Made by a program: the position numbers and the translations under genes. Below the pieces are notes generated by a model. It saw nothing but the letters and a program-made list of their open reading frames with translations. It had not been told where the DNA came from and did no database searches. Positions 26,658-35,333 of a stretch of DNA of 37,602 nt are shown here, one piece after another. Positions within the stretch are counted from its first letter, which is position 1; the number at the start of each line of letters is the position of its first letter. This DNA comes from a bacterium. Its GTDB lineage: Bacteria; Campylobacterota; Campylobacteria; Campylobacterales; Sulfurimonadaceae. Location of the stretch: positions 1-37,602 of the forward strand of contig JAHJEG010000031.1 of the NCBI GenBank assembly GCA_018825665.1, read 5' to 3'.

Positions 26658-27877
26658 TCTTCAAAATAACTTTTGTGGTATCGGCTTGAGGGTGACCACA
26701 TCATCCACCCGCTGGTATTTATATCTTGGGTTGCTCTAATTTGCTCTTGAACCTCAAATTTTTTATATTCTCTTCTTTTGTGTGCATAATCTCTAAAATA
26801 CTGTAGCCAGGGTCTGATTCTTTTTGGATCAATTTGGTCTTGGATATTTTTTATGCTTCTGTATATTACGGCATGTGGATGTTCCGAGGGATGCTTAAAA
26901 TAAAAAGATCCGCTTGCAAAACCTGATGGGTAAAGCATAGGGGCCAGATAATCGGCGTGTTGCGCCAAAGATTCGACGCTCTGGCCTATGTTGTTGTCCG
27001 AATCAACACTCCAGCATATGTTCCCATAGGTATCGACAGATATAAAAACACCATATTTTCGGAGTCTCATCTGTGCCAAATCCAAAAAATCCCCTATAGC
27101 TTTTATTCTGTTTTCCTGAGTGTTTTCCTTTGAATATACAAGTCCGGACTTTGCAGGAAAACGAATATAGTCGAAGTTTATCTCGTCAAATCCTACTTTT
27201 GCAGCTTCTTCCGCCATAGAAATAGCATATTCATGCGCTCTTGTATCAAAGGGGTCGACCCAGGCCATGTTATCTGCATTTCTCCAAACTTTGCCGTTTT
27301 CTTTTTTGATGGCATAGTCATGATTGTTCAAGGCCTGTATCTCATCCTTGAATGTAACGATTCTGGCTATCGTGTAAACATTTTTTGATTTCATTAAGTC
27401 CATAAATTTTTGTATGTCCCTGTTGGTCCTTTTTTTATGGGCACCGTAGCTGTTTGCCTGCTTGAACGAGGTGTAATACAGAGTGGACCCGTATTCATTT
27501 TTTATATCGACAACGACGGCATTAATATTTGTCGTGTCTATTATTTCTATTATATTTTTGACTCTGTCGGATGTTGTGTTAGCCGCCCAGAAGGTAAGAT
27601 AAAGCGCTTTTACCGTAATGGGCTCTACTTGAATTACACGGCTGGAATTGTCTGTGCTAAAAGACAAGGGTCTGTATCCATAGGCTTTGACATGATAAAT
27701 ATTTTCATCGCTGTTGATGCTAAAAGAACCGTTTTCATCGCTCTTTATACTGTGAACTGAATCGCTGACAATAGCATTGTTTATGGGTAAAGATGTTTTT
27801 TGGTCAATGATAACACCGCTGAATGAAGCAAAAAGCAGTGTTTGGAGAAAGAGTATGGAAAAGATTATTTGTATCAA
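26654..27877 (-). CDS. Putative exported glycoside hydrolase (DUF4015)
   Basis: A 407-aa protein. A signal peptide (IIFSILFLQTLLFASFSG) and a carboxypeptidase-regulatory-like beta domain (about 18-80) precede a TIM-barrel-type DUF4015 domain (LTFWAANTTSDRV, VVVDIKNEYG, FDEINFDYIRFP, MLYPSGF). DUF4015 is a GH-like family of unknown specificity, probably on cell-surface glycans. The start is TTG without a clear Shine-Dalgarno. A 10-mer repeat (26870-26879) falls in the noncoding orientation, read as Pro-His-Ala. Confidence 0.8.
   Translation of the reverse strand: MIQIIFSILFLQTLLFASFSGVIIDQKTSLPINNAIVSDSVHSIKSDENGSFSINSDENIYHVKAYGYRPLSFSTDNSSRVIQVEPITVKALYLTFWAANTTSDRVKNIIEIIDTTNINAVVVDIKNEYGSTLYYTSFKQANSYGAHKKRTNRDIQKFMDLMKSKNVYTIARIVTFKDEIQALNNHDYAIKKENGKVWRNADNMAWVDPFDTRAHEYAISMAEEAAKVGFDEINFDYIRFPAKSGLVYSKENTQENRIKAIGDFLDLAQMRLRKYGVFISVDTYGNICWSVDSDNNIGQSVESLAQHADYLAPMLYPSGFASGSFYFKHPSEHPHAVIYRSIKNIQDQIDPKRIRPWLQYFRDYAHKRREYKKFEVQEQIRATQDINTSGWMMWSPSSRYHKSYFED
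26870..26879 (+). repeat. GGCATGTGGA copy 12
   Basis: 10-mer followed by T, opposite to the DUF4015 gene, read as Pro-His-Ala. Confidence 0.85.
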
Positions 27878-27926
27878 GGAGATTCTTTTTTTTAATTTAG
27901 GAGAGGGATTATACTGGATTTATCTG

Positions 27927-29060
27927 TTACCTCTCGTTTAAAAAGTACCTTAAGCTTGTGTCGCTCCATTCTTTTGAGAGTTTTAGATGGTTTTCTATAG
28001 AACCGTATACCTTTTTAAAATCATCATTTTTTATACTCAGCTCTTCTATCACTTCGCTCAAAGCTTTTTTCCCTGCGCTTATAACATCTTTTGGATACTG
28101 AAGCAATGTAACATTCAGCTCTTTTAACGTCTGAAGCGCCTGGATATTCTGGGCATGGAATTCGTAGGTCATATTTGAGTTCATCTCGCTTGAAGCTACA
28201 TCTATCATTGCCTGATGCTCAAATGCCAGCTTGTCAAAGGACTGCTTGTTAAAAGTTAATTCCAAAATAGAACCCGGCTCATGCCATCCTGAATAATAGT
28301 AAGGTGCTACCTTGTAAAAGCCCATCTTTATATCAAGTGCCGGTCCAACCCACTCCGTAGCATCAATAACACCACGCTCCAGAGAAGTGTAGATCTCTCC
28401 GGCAGCAAGAAGAATAGGGTTGACGCCCATTTTTGCAAAAACTTCACCGCCAAGCCCGGGTATACGCATCTTAAGCCCCTGCATATCTGCCAGAGAGGCG
28501 ATAGGTTTTCTAAACCATCCGCCCATTTGAATATTCGTATTTCCGCCCATAAAGGGATGAAGATTGTATTTTGCGTACTGTTCGCGCCAAAGTTCCAATC
28601 CACCCCCAAAAAGCATCCATGAATTTATCTCTTCAGCAGTAAACCCAAAAGGGATACCGCTGTAAAGTGAAAAAGCGGAGTTTTTACCCTTCCAATAGTA
28701 TGGGCCTGAGTGAAAAGCATCTATCTGACCGCTGGAGCATGCATCAAAAACAGCCAGCGCAGGTACGAGTACGTTCTTGGGGTAAAGCTTGATCTCTAAA
28801 GAACCTCCGCTGATATCCTGTACTCTTTGTGCGAATTTTTCAACACCCGTACCCATAATAGGAAAATGTGCAGGCCAGCTTGTTGCCAATTTAATGATTG
28901 TTTTTTTATTTCTGTTTATATTCACATGCTTTTTTGCATCCGCTTTGGCATCCGGATGTTTTGAATAGTCTATGGCTTGGCGGTTGTTTTCATTACATCC
29001 GCCTAGTGCCAATGCAGCAGAAGCTGTTGTGGCAGTTGTTAAAAAGTCTCTTCTGTTCAT
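27927..29060 (-). CDS. TRAP-type substrate-binding lipoprotein, Tat exported
   Basis: A 377-aa DctP-family solute-binding protein. The N-terminus NRRDFLTT is a twin-arginine signal, followed by a lipobox (LALGGC, Cys22). The binding domain has the family patterns (ATSWPAHFPIMG, YPKNVLVPALAVFDACSSGQ, GLKMRIPGLGGEVFAKMG). It may bind an oxo or carboxylic acid. No DctQ or DctM gene is in the window, so this is an orphan binding protein or it serves a transporter elsewhere. Confidence 0.85.
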   Translation of the reverse strand: MNRRDFLTTATTASAALALGGCNENNRQAIDYSKHPDAKADAKKHVNINRNKKTIIKLATSWPAHFPIMGTGVEKFAQRVQDISGGSLEIKLYPKNVLVPALAVFDACSSGQIDAFHSGPYYWKGKNSAFSLYSGIPFGFTAEEINSWMLFGGGLELWREQYAKYNLHPFMGGNTNIQMGGWFRKPIASLADMQGLKMRIPGLGGEVFAKMGVNPILLAAGEIYTSLERGVIDATEWVGPALDIKMGFYKVAPYYYSGWHEPGSILELTFNKQSFDKLAFEHQAMIDVASSEMNSNMTYEFHAQNIQALQTLKELNVTLLQYPKDVISAGKKALSEVIEELSIKNDDFKKVYGSIENHLKLSKEWSDTSLRYFLNER

Positions 29061-29069
29061 AAAAATATC

Positions 29070-30062
29070 CTAAAATAAAGTCAGTTGAGTTTGGTTTACC
29101 AGTGGCTTGGAGAGAATAGACTTATCTACCCCTACGACAAGTGCGAAGTGAAAGATATTGTTCTTGAGTATATCGATTATCTCATTTTTATTTTTGTATC
29201 TGAATACGTTTTTACTGTCTTCACACTCTGTTGTATACGGGACTATATATATAGTTTTTGCCCAGCTGGCCTGTTTTTGCAAAAATTTTATTTCATTTTT
29301 TATCAATTGGGTATTTAGCTCAAAGATCAATACCTTGTCGCTTGTTCCAAACTCTTTTATCTCAAACTTTTTATTTGTAAATACCGCTTCAAAATGATCT
29401 ATAGGTGTAAATTTTCTCAGTCTGAAGTTGATTTTTATGCTTTTAAAAAGATGGAGCAACTCTTCTAAAAATGGAATAAAAAACGGAGAGATAAGCTGTC
29501 TTTCATAAAAGGTATTATCATAGATGAAAGAGGTCTCAAACAGTGTCTGTTCCATTATTGTTATAGGTTCAATGGCCGTTTTTGGAAATTTTTTGATATT
29601 GGTAAACAAATCTTTGTCGCAAAGAGTAGGGCAAAAAAGTACAAAAGAGTTGTTTTGTGCGTGCCAAAGCGTCTTCGAAATAGATTTAATATCTCCGCTA
29701 AGAGCAATAAAACTAGGTTCGGTGATAACTTGCAAAGCCAGTTTCAAAGTTATTTCATTACATTCGTAAGCTATTATCTCTTTTTCTATAAGTCTGAAAC
29801 GGAGCAGTCTTTTGAGAGCATCCTCTGTATCTTGAACTTTTATCCATGCGATCTCATTATCACTTATCTGTGTCGGCTTATCAAAAACAACAGCATACGC
29901 GCCGTTTAAAATAGCCGTTTGTATCGCTTTTTCCTCAAAAGCTATAAAAAGATCGCCTCTTTTTACTTTACTCGCCTCAAAAACAATATTTTCAAAACTT
30001 TTTACAAATGGCTCATTTATAAGTTTTCCATGAGTAAGTGCAAGGATATTTTCAAGTCTCAT
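29070..30062 (-). CDS. Mur-ligase-like protein without P-loop
   Basis: A 330-aa protein whose N-terminus matches MurF/MurE domain 1 (ASKVKRGDLFIAFE, then AILNGAYAVVFDKP; about 30-62). The ATP-binding GTNGKT expected after this is replaced by ALSGDIKSISKTL, so ligase activity is unlikely. The rest has no motif I can name. Its ATG overlaps the metG stop by 4 nt, so the two are co-translated. It could be a degenerate ligase or a regulator. Confidence 0.55.
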   Translation of the reverse strand: MRLENILALTHGKLINEPFVKSFENIVFEASKVKRGDLFIAFEEKAIQTAILNGAYAVVFDKPTQISDNEIAWIKVQDTEDALKRLLRFRLIEKEIIAYECNEITLKLALQVITEPSFIALSGDIKSISKTLWHAQNNSFVLFCPTLCDKDLFTNIKKFPKTAIEPITIMEQTLFETSFIYDNTFYERQLISPFFIPFLEELLHLFKSIKINFRLRKFTPIDHFEAVFTNKKFEIKEFGTSDKVLIFELNTQLIKNEIKFLQKQASWAKTIYIVPYTTECEDSKNVFRYKNKNEIIDILKNNIFHFALVVGVDKSILSKPLVNQTQLTLF

Positions 30063-31999
30063 CCAATAGGTGTGCCCGCTTTTTTAGGTTTTTCAGGTCT
30101 GATCAAACATAGACCTTCTTCATCCTTTGCAGCAAGAAGCATACCCTCAGACATCATACCCATAAGTTTTGCAGGTTTTAGGTTTGCTACGACACAGACT
30201 TGTGTGTTTAAAAGTGATTCAGCAGAATAAAACTCTTTGATCCCTGCAACAACCTGTCTGTTTTTGCCTTCACCCAAATCAACCTGAAGCTTCAAGAGTT
30301 TTTTGCTTTTTGGAACCTCTTGCGCTTCTACAATAACGCCCACTTTTAATGAAGTCTCAAAAAACTGACCTATCTCTATAAGATTGTCTTTCTCTTTGGC
30401 TGTTACTGCTTCCTTGCTCTGTTTTGGAGCTTCTTTGGGCGCATTTGGCTGAGATGCAGGCGCTTCAGGCATCAAAGGCTCTTCAACACGCGGAAATAAA
30501 GGGGGAACAACTTTGATATTAAATAATTTTAGAAGTTTTTTATCAAGCACAAGCTCTCTGTAGCTCCCGTTGTTTATCTCAAAATTTAGAGCGTCAGCGA
30601 CAATATTTGTGGTGCGAGGCATAACGGGATGAAGCATAATGGAAGCTTTGGCCAAGATATTTGCAACAAGCGCGACAGTAGCAAGAGCCTCCTCTTTTTT
30701 ATCCTCTTTCATCTTAACCCAAGGAGCATGCTCTTCAATAGCCTTGTTTCCAATGGCAAAAAGCTTCCAAAGTTCTTCGAGATATCTGTGTGTCTGCAGG
30801 TTTTCCATCAAGGAGTCCAGTGAATCCAAAACATCATTCATAGCATCAAGCTCTTTTTTATGGTATTTTTCCACATCCGCACTGCTTATCTCATAATCGG
30901 AATATTTCCCGCTCATACCGATGATACGGTTTAAAAGATTACCCAAATCATTGCTCAGTTCAGAGTTTATTCTATCGATAAAAGCTCTTTGTGAAAAATC
31001 TCCGTCTTGTCCGAAAGGAACTTCTCTAAGCATAAAATATCTCAGGTTTTCAACACCATAAGCATCGGCAACTTCTTTTGGAGAGATGACATTTCCCTTG
31101 GATTTAGACATTTTTTCACCATCTCTCGTCCACCATCCGTGCGCACCTATTGTTTTTGGAAGAGGAAGATCCAGGCTCATTAAAAATGCAGGCCAGTAAA
31201 TCGCATGAAACCTTAAGATATCTTTGCCCACAAACTGCGCTGATGCCGGCCAATAGTGCATATTTGCATCGTCTTTACCGTATCCAAGAGCCGTGATATA
31301 GTTCATAAGCGCATCGAGCCAAACATACATCACATGCTTGTCATCGTTCATGGATTCAGGCATTTTTACGCCCCAGCTAAACGATGTCCTTGTTACAGAC
31401 AGGTCTCTCAAGCCACCTTTTACAAAGTTGATGACTTCATTTGCACGAGAACGCGGAAGAATAAAATCAGGGTTTTGCTCGTAATGTTTGAGTAGAGCAT
31501 CCTCATATTTCGAAAGCTTGAAAAAATAGCTTTCTTCTTTAACTATACTCGTACTCCTGCCGCAGTCCGGGCAAAACTCACCGTCAATCAACTGAGTCTC
31601 CGGGAAAAAAGTCTCACAGCTTACGCAGTAGTGACCCTCATAAAAATCTTTGTAAATATCACCTTTGGAATACATCACTTCAAAGGCCTTTTGCACACCT
31701 TTTTTATGTTCTTCATCCGTTGTTCTGATAAATCTATCGTAACTTATCTCAAACTCATCCCATAAATTTTTAAATGAAGCACTTATCTCATCAGCAAATT
31801 CCTGAGTAGGTTTGCCGTTTTTTGCAGCTGATTCTTCTATCTTTTGTCCATGTTCATCTGTTCCGGTTAAAAAGTATGTATCCTCACCCTTTAGCTTTTC
31901 ATATCTAGTCATTGTATCTGCTATAAAGGTAGTATACGCATGCCCGATATGAGCTTCGCCGTTCACATAGTATATAGGTGTTGTAATATATTTACTCAA
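30059..31999 (-). CDS. metG: Methionyl-tRNA synthetase
   Basis: A 646-aa class I synthetase. HIGH-type motif HIGHAYTT (near 18-25), a four-Cys zinc knuckle (CVSCETFF with CPDCG), KMSKS (near 294) and a C-terminal tRNA-binding (EMAP-like) domain (about 540-646). A Pro/Ala-rich linker lies before that domain. The start is TTG with AGGA upstream. The first gene of a minus-strand unit with the Mur-like gene. Confidence 0.95.
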   Translation of the reverse strand: MSKYITTPIYYVNGEAHIGHAYTTFIADTMTRYEKLKGEDTYFLTGTDEHGQKIEESAAKNGKPTQEFADEISASFKNLWDEFEISYDRFIRTTDEEHKKGVQKAFEVMYSKGDIYKDFYEGHYCVSCETFFPETQLIDGEFCPDCGRSTSIVKEESYFFKLSKYEDALLKHYEQNPDFILPRSRANEVINFVKGGLRDLSVTRTSFSWGVKMPESMNDDKHVMYVWLDALMNYITALGYGKDDANMHYWPASAQFVGKDILRFHAIYWPAFLMSLDLPLPKTIGAHGWWTRDGEKMSKSKGNVISPKEVADAYGVENLRYFMLREVPFGQDGDFSQRAFIDRINSELSNDLGNLLNRIIGMSGKYSDYEISSADVEKYHKKELDAMNDVLDSLDSLMENLQTHRYLEELWKLFAIGNKAIEEHAPWVKMKEDKKEEALATVALVANILAKASIMLHPVMPRTTNIVADALNFEINNGSYRELVLDKKLLKLFNIKVVPPLFPRVEEPLMPEAPASQPNAPKEAPKQSKEAVTAKEKDNLIEIGQFFETSLKVGVIVEAQEVPKSKKLLKLQVDLGEGKNRQVVAGIKEFYSAESLLNTQVCVVANLKPAKLMGMMSEGMLLAAKDEEGLCLIRPEKPKKAGTPIG

Positions 32000-32055
32000 T
32001 TTTTTATCCTCAGAATATTTGATGTTATTTTACCTAAATTGTCTTAATTAAAAGT

Positions 32056-32066
32056 TTCCACATGCC
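32056..32066 (-). repeat. GGCATGTGGAA copy 13
   Basis: Exact 11-mer in the divergent gap between metG and the hydrolase. The gap (32000-32156) otherwise holds only AT-rich promoter-like DNA. Confidence 0.85.
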
Positions 32067-32156
32067 AAGAAGTTTTTGCTATTGCTGCAATACTTCTGAA
32101 TGTTTTACACTAATTTTATACTTCTGTTGTAGACTTTGTAAAAAGAGGAGTGTTTC

Positions 32157-32894
32157 ATGAAAAAACTTATACTATTGCTTGGTTCTGTGCTTACTTTGTC
32201 TGCCGCGGAGCTTACAATTACGTCTGAGGACGGATTCAAACTTTACGGATGGCTAGATAAACCGGTTCAGACCAAGAAGAAAACTCCTGTCGTACTTTTT
32301 GCTCATCAATTTGGTTCAGACCATACCATTTGGAACGACTTGAGCAAAAAATTTAATGACAAAGGATTTGCCACCCTGAATATAGACCTTCGCGGTCACG
32401 GTAAATCTACTATGCAAAACGGCAAAACAAATAAAGTGATAACGAATACAAGACTTGATCACATAAAAGAAGCCCTTGTGCAAAGTGACAAAATTATAGG
32501 TTTTGAAAATATCCCCTCAGATTTGAGCGCATGGATTGAGCTGATAAGTGAAGATGATACAATCGATGCCGGCAAACTTTATTTGTTTGGTTCCTCTTTG
32601 GGAGGGGGAAGCATACTTGTGCTTCTAAACGATTATGATGTCAAAGCTCTTGTGGCATTATCTGCCGGTGAGCCAAAAACTTTGAGAGCGGATATCGACA
32701 TGGCTCTTGGTACCTCTATGACAAAAACTCTTTTTATAGCTTCGAAGAATGATCCTCTTGGTGCAACGGGCAGAACAATTGAATACGGTAAAAAAGCGAT
32801 CGCGGGTACTGTTATCATCGTGTCCGGAGACGGTCACGGCACAGTTATTTTACCTCAGGTGGAAGATTATATATTTTCATTTTTAGGGATTTGA
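32157..32894 (+). CDS. Exported alpha/beta hydrolase
   Basis: A 245-aa hydrolase with a signal peptide (KKLILLLGSVLTLSA). Nucleophile motif GSSLGGG with Ser147, an HQFGSDH oxyanion region, NIDLRGHGKS, an Asp in ASKNDPLG and His in GDGHGT complete the catalytic triad. It is probably a periplasmic esterase or dienelactone-hydrolase-like enzyme; substrate unknown. It stands alone, behind a 157-nt divergent gap with metG. Confidence 0.85.
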   Translation: MKKLILLLGSVLTLSAAELTITSEDGFKLYGWLDKPVQTKKKTPVVLFAHQFGSDHTIWNDLSKKFNDKGFATLNIDLRGHGKSTMQNGKTNKVITNTRLDHIKEALVQSDKIIGFENIPSDLSAWIELISEDDTIDAGKLYLFGSSLGGGSILVLLNDYDVKALVALSAGEPKTLRADIDMALGTSMTKTLFIASKNDPLGATGRTIEYGKKAIAGTVIIVSGDGHGTVILPQVEDYIFSFLGI

Positions 32895-32913
32895 GCTCTT
32901 AAAACTCAAATCC
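32887..32913. terminator. Hairpin over convergent stop codons
   Basis: A 9-bp perfect stem GGATTTGAG / CTCAAATCC with a 9-nt loop. It holds the hydrolase stop (left arm) and the small Cys-protein stop (loop). No U tract on either side, so it may act by stalling or by protecting the 3' ends. Confidence 0.45.
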
Positions 32914-33090
32914 GCCTGTCTCGCCCTTAGACATGCTGTTGTACACAGATTTAACATAGTCTGTTCTTAGCTCGCAGGAGAGGTAGTGCTCGCAGTCACT
33001 GCAGCTTTTTAAGTTTTTATCTTCTTGACACTGCTGTATCTTGATAATCATCTCATCAAGATGCAGTTCGAATTTATCCTTGTCTAGCAT
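32899..33090 (-). CDS. Small cysteine-cluster protein
   Basis: A 63-aa protein with C-x2-C-x5-C ([10 protein letters not shown]) and an acidic helix before it. The Cys pattern could bind zinc or an Fe-S centre. Its start overlaps the fbp end by 17 nt, so they are probably translated together. No function is known to me. The same Cys pattern ends the ArgO-like protein. Confidence 0.7.
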   Translation of the reverse strand: MLDKDKFELHLDEMIIKIQQCQEDKNLKSCSDCEHYLSCELRTDYVKSVYNSMSKGETGGFEF

Positions 33091-33922
33091 ACACTTCTTT
33101 TACTCTTGCAATCTCGTATTTTGAACCAAAAAAACACGGAGATGTTCCGTGTATATGGTCATGCGTAAGACTCATAAGATCATCATGAATGCCATCAATC
33201 GCGTCACCGCCAGCCATTTTAAAGATAAATGCAAAAGGGTAGACCTCAAACAGCTTACGCAATTTTCCCTCCGGTTTGTCGGATGTAGCCGGATAACTGA
33301 ACAATCCGCCTCCCTTAAGCAGTATCTGATGCAAGTCAGGAACCATACCGCCCGAATATCTCAGACGGTAGCCTTCGGCAAAGAAACTATCTACAAGTTC
33401 TTTATGGTAAGGTTTCCAGTTTTGCTGTGTACCGCCCGGTGCATTAAGCTTGCCTTTTTCATTTAAACGAATCTCTTTGACATACTCAAACTGCCCGCCT
33501 TGAAGTAAAAAAAGTTTCACTTTTGTTTGAGCGAATATCATCTCAACCCTTGGCCCATAGACCACATAACACGAAGCAACCATGTTTTTTGCACCCCAGC
33601 CATCTTTGTAGATACCAAAGATTGAACCGACACTCAGGTTTACATCCACCAAAGATGAGCCGTCAAGCGGATCATAGGCTATAAAATACTTGCCGTTTTC
33701 GTTGATAAGCATCTCGTGTTCTTTTTCTTCACTTGCAATAGTATGAACAGAAGGAATTTTAGACAATTCCTCTTCAATAATCAAATCACACTGAATATCA
33801 AGCTGAAGCTGAGTCTCTCCGGAACTGTTTTCCTGTTGCGAATAACCTATGTCTTTAACATCAATTGCATCTTGAATCCTAATGGCAATCGTTTGAATCG
33901 TATCTAAAAATATCTCTTTCAT
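33074..33922 (-). CDS. fbp: Fructose-1,6-bisphosphatase, class I
   Basis: Dephosphorylates fructose-1,6-bisphosphate in gluconeogenesis, needed by autotrophs. 282 aa from ATG 33922, chosen because AAGGAAG lies 8 nt upstream; an upstream ATG at 33955 would lie inside mobB. Metal and substrate motifs: [36 protein letters not shown]. It begins 2 nt after the mobB stop. Confidence 0.93.
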   Translation of the reverse strand: MKEIFLDTIQTIAIRIQDAIDVKDIGYSQQENSSGETQLQLDIQCDLIIEEELSKIPSVHTIASEEKEHEMLINENGKYFIAYDPLDGSSLVDVNLSVGSIFGIYKDGWGAKNMVASCYVVYGPRVEMIFAQTKVKLFLLQGGQFEYVKEIRLNEKGKLNAPGGTQQNWKPYHKELVDSFFAEGYRLRYSGGMVPDLHQILLKGGGLFSYPATSDKPEGKLRKLFEVYPFAFIFKMAGGDAIDGIHDDLMSLTHDHIHGTSPCFFGSKYEIARVKEVYARQG

Positions 33923-33924
33923 CT

Positions 33925-34428
33925 TTACACTTCCTTTGCATTTTTTAATATCCATGATATCACTTCATCCGGATCGTTTAAATCTAAAATATCAACACCC
34001 TCGGGCATATTATAATCACTAACACTTATACTTTCATCAATTGCCAAGGCATCCATATAGGGAAAATAGTCACTATCGAGTAAATTTCTAAATATGCTGA
34101 TGCGAGGCAGGGGGAGATTTTTTAAACCCTCTACGAGCAAAATGTCAAACTTGTCAAAAAGTCTTACCATTTCATCCAGATCTTTGTTCTTTTGGGAAAA
34201 ATACGTTGTTCGGCTCGGAGAGGTTACAATGACTTCTGCGCCGGTATCTGCAAATTTGTAACTGTCTTTGCCTTCAACATCAAAACGAGCCTTGTCTTTT
34301 GGGTCGTGCTTGATGATAGCGACTTCTTTTCCATGTTCATGGATAAGCTTTCTGGCTACTTTGAGGATAAGTGTAGTTTTACCGCTGTTTGATGGCCCTG
34401 TAAATGCGACCGCTAGTCTTTTATTCAA
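33925..34428 (-). CDS. mobB: MobB, molybdopterin-guanine dinucleotide assembly
   Basis: A 167-aa GTP-binding protein that helps MobA attach GMP to molybdenum cofactor. P-loop GPSNSGKTT (near 11-19), [20 protein letters not shown] and [12 protein letters not shown]. Start TTG with AAAGATG upstream. It is the first gene of the unit with fbp, an odd functional pairing. Confidence 0.9.
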   Translation of the reverse strand: MNKRLAVAFTGPSNSGKTTLILKVARKLIHEHGKEVAIIKHDPKDKARFDVEGKDSYKFADTGAEVIVTSPSRTTYFSQKNKDLDEMVRLFDKFDILLVEGLKNLPLPRISIFRNLLDSDYFPYMDALAIDESISVSDYNMPEGVDILDLNDPDEVISWILKNAKEV

Positions 34429-34501
34429 AATGCATCTTTATTTTAAAATTTGAGTGATTATACAAAATACTCATTAAAATTCCGTTTAATGCTTTTAAAG
34501 T

Positions 34502-34507
34502 TATAAT
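34502..34507 (+). promoter_or_regulatory. -10 box for the lipoprotein gene
   Basis: TATAAT 25 nt before the ATG at 34533, in AT-rich DNA; AGGGA ribosome site follows. Confidence 0.5.
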
Positions 34508-34532
34508 CTCCCACTTACTTTTAGGGAAAATA

Positions 34533-35024
34533 ATGAAATATTTTTTTACGTCTTTGGTTTTAATACTTTTTTTTAGCGGGTGCTCCCATCAAAATGCTTT
34601 TAGCAAATTCAAAATGGACGAAAAGCAGGAATTAAGTGCTTCAAGTCTGCAAAGCAGCAAAATAAAATCAGGTGAAGATATAAGAGGTATTTTCTCGGCT
34701 ATTTATTTAAATGAGGTATATCCGGAGTCCTTTAATCAAAAAGAGTATTTTTTCGTTTATTTGTACTTAAAAGAAAAAAAGATTATGCATAATCCAAATG
34801 CTTTGAATGACGCAGAACTGACGCTAAAGCTAAACGGCAGACCCCCAATAAAAATAAAACAACTTCCACATGCCAACAGATTTTCTCATTTGGCTTTTAC
34901 GCAAAGTGAATGGAACAGTTACTATCTTGTAGCTTTTGAGGAAGAGGGCAAAGAACTAAGTCTTGTCTTGGAAAGTGGAGATTCTCTTTCCGATGCGCTG
35001 TTATATAAAAAAGATGAGCAGTAA
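34533..35024 (+). CDS. Hypothetical lipoprotein
   Basis: A 163-aa lipoprotein with lipobox LFFSGC (Cys17). The mature part (mostly beta by pattern) has no motif I can name. It stands alone, convergent with yggT 21 nt on. A TTCCACATGCC repeat (34864-34874) reads Leu-Pro-His-Ala. Confidence 0.75.
   Translation: MKYFFTSLVLILFFSGCSHQNAFSKFKMDEKQELSASSLQSSKIKSGEDIRGIFSAIYLNEVYPESFNQKEYFFVYLYLKEKKIMHNPNALNDAELTLKLNGRPPIKIKQLPHANRFSHLAFTQSEWNSYYLVAFEEEGKELSLVLESGDSLSDALLYKKDEQ
34864..34874 (-). repeat. GGCATGTGGAA copy 14
   Basis: Exact 11-mer, opposite to the lipoprotein gene, read as Pro-His-Ala. Confidence 0.85.
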
Positions 35025-35045
35025 AAGCCCATCTTGTATCCGTGT

Positions 35046-35333
35046 TTAGTGTAGTGAGTTTAGAAGAACACTAATCAATACTATAACGATCTGAAGCGCT
35101 ACCACGATAACAAGCGGCGCGAGATCTATTCCATTAAAGTTTGTTGGAATAAATCTTCTCACCAATGAATAGGCGGGATGTGTTACACGATTCAAAAACT
35201 GTACAATCGGATTGTATGGATCCGGATTCACAAAACTAAGAAGGGCACTTATGATTATCACCCATACATACACATTAACCAATGTAAGAAAAATACTTCC
35301 TACTCCCTGAACAATCTCAATTACTGCACTCAT
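35046..35333 (-). CDS. YggT family membrane protein
   Basis: A 95-aa protein with two hydrophobic helices ([20 protein letters not shown] and [20 protein letters not shown]) around the conserved [20 protein letters not shown] segment of the YggT family, linked to cell division or osmotic response. It overlaps gltX by 4 nt. Confidence 0.88.
   Translation of the reverse strand: MSAVIEIVQGVGSIFLTLVNVYVWVIIISALLSFVNPDPYNPIVQFLNRVTHPAYSLVRRFIPTNFNGIDLAPLVIVVALQIVIVLISVLLNSLH

Noticed and set aside
29242-29255. AT-rich palindrome ACTATATATATAGT in the Mur-like gene
   Set aside because: Simple TA repeat within coding sequence; not the same as the 748 element.
30869-30879. TTCCACATCCG in metG as a further repeat copy
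   Set aside because: Two mismatches to the 11-mer; counted only as background.
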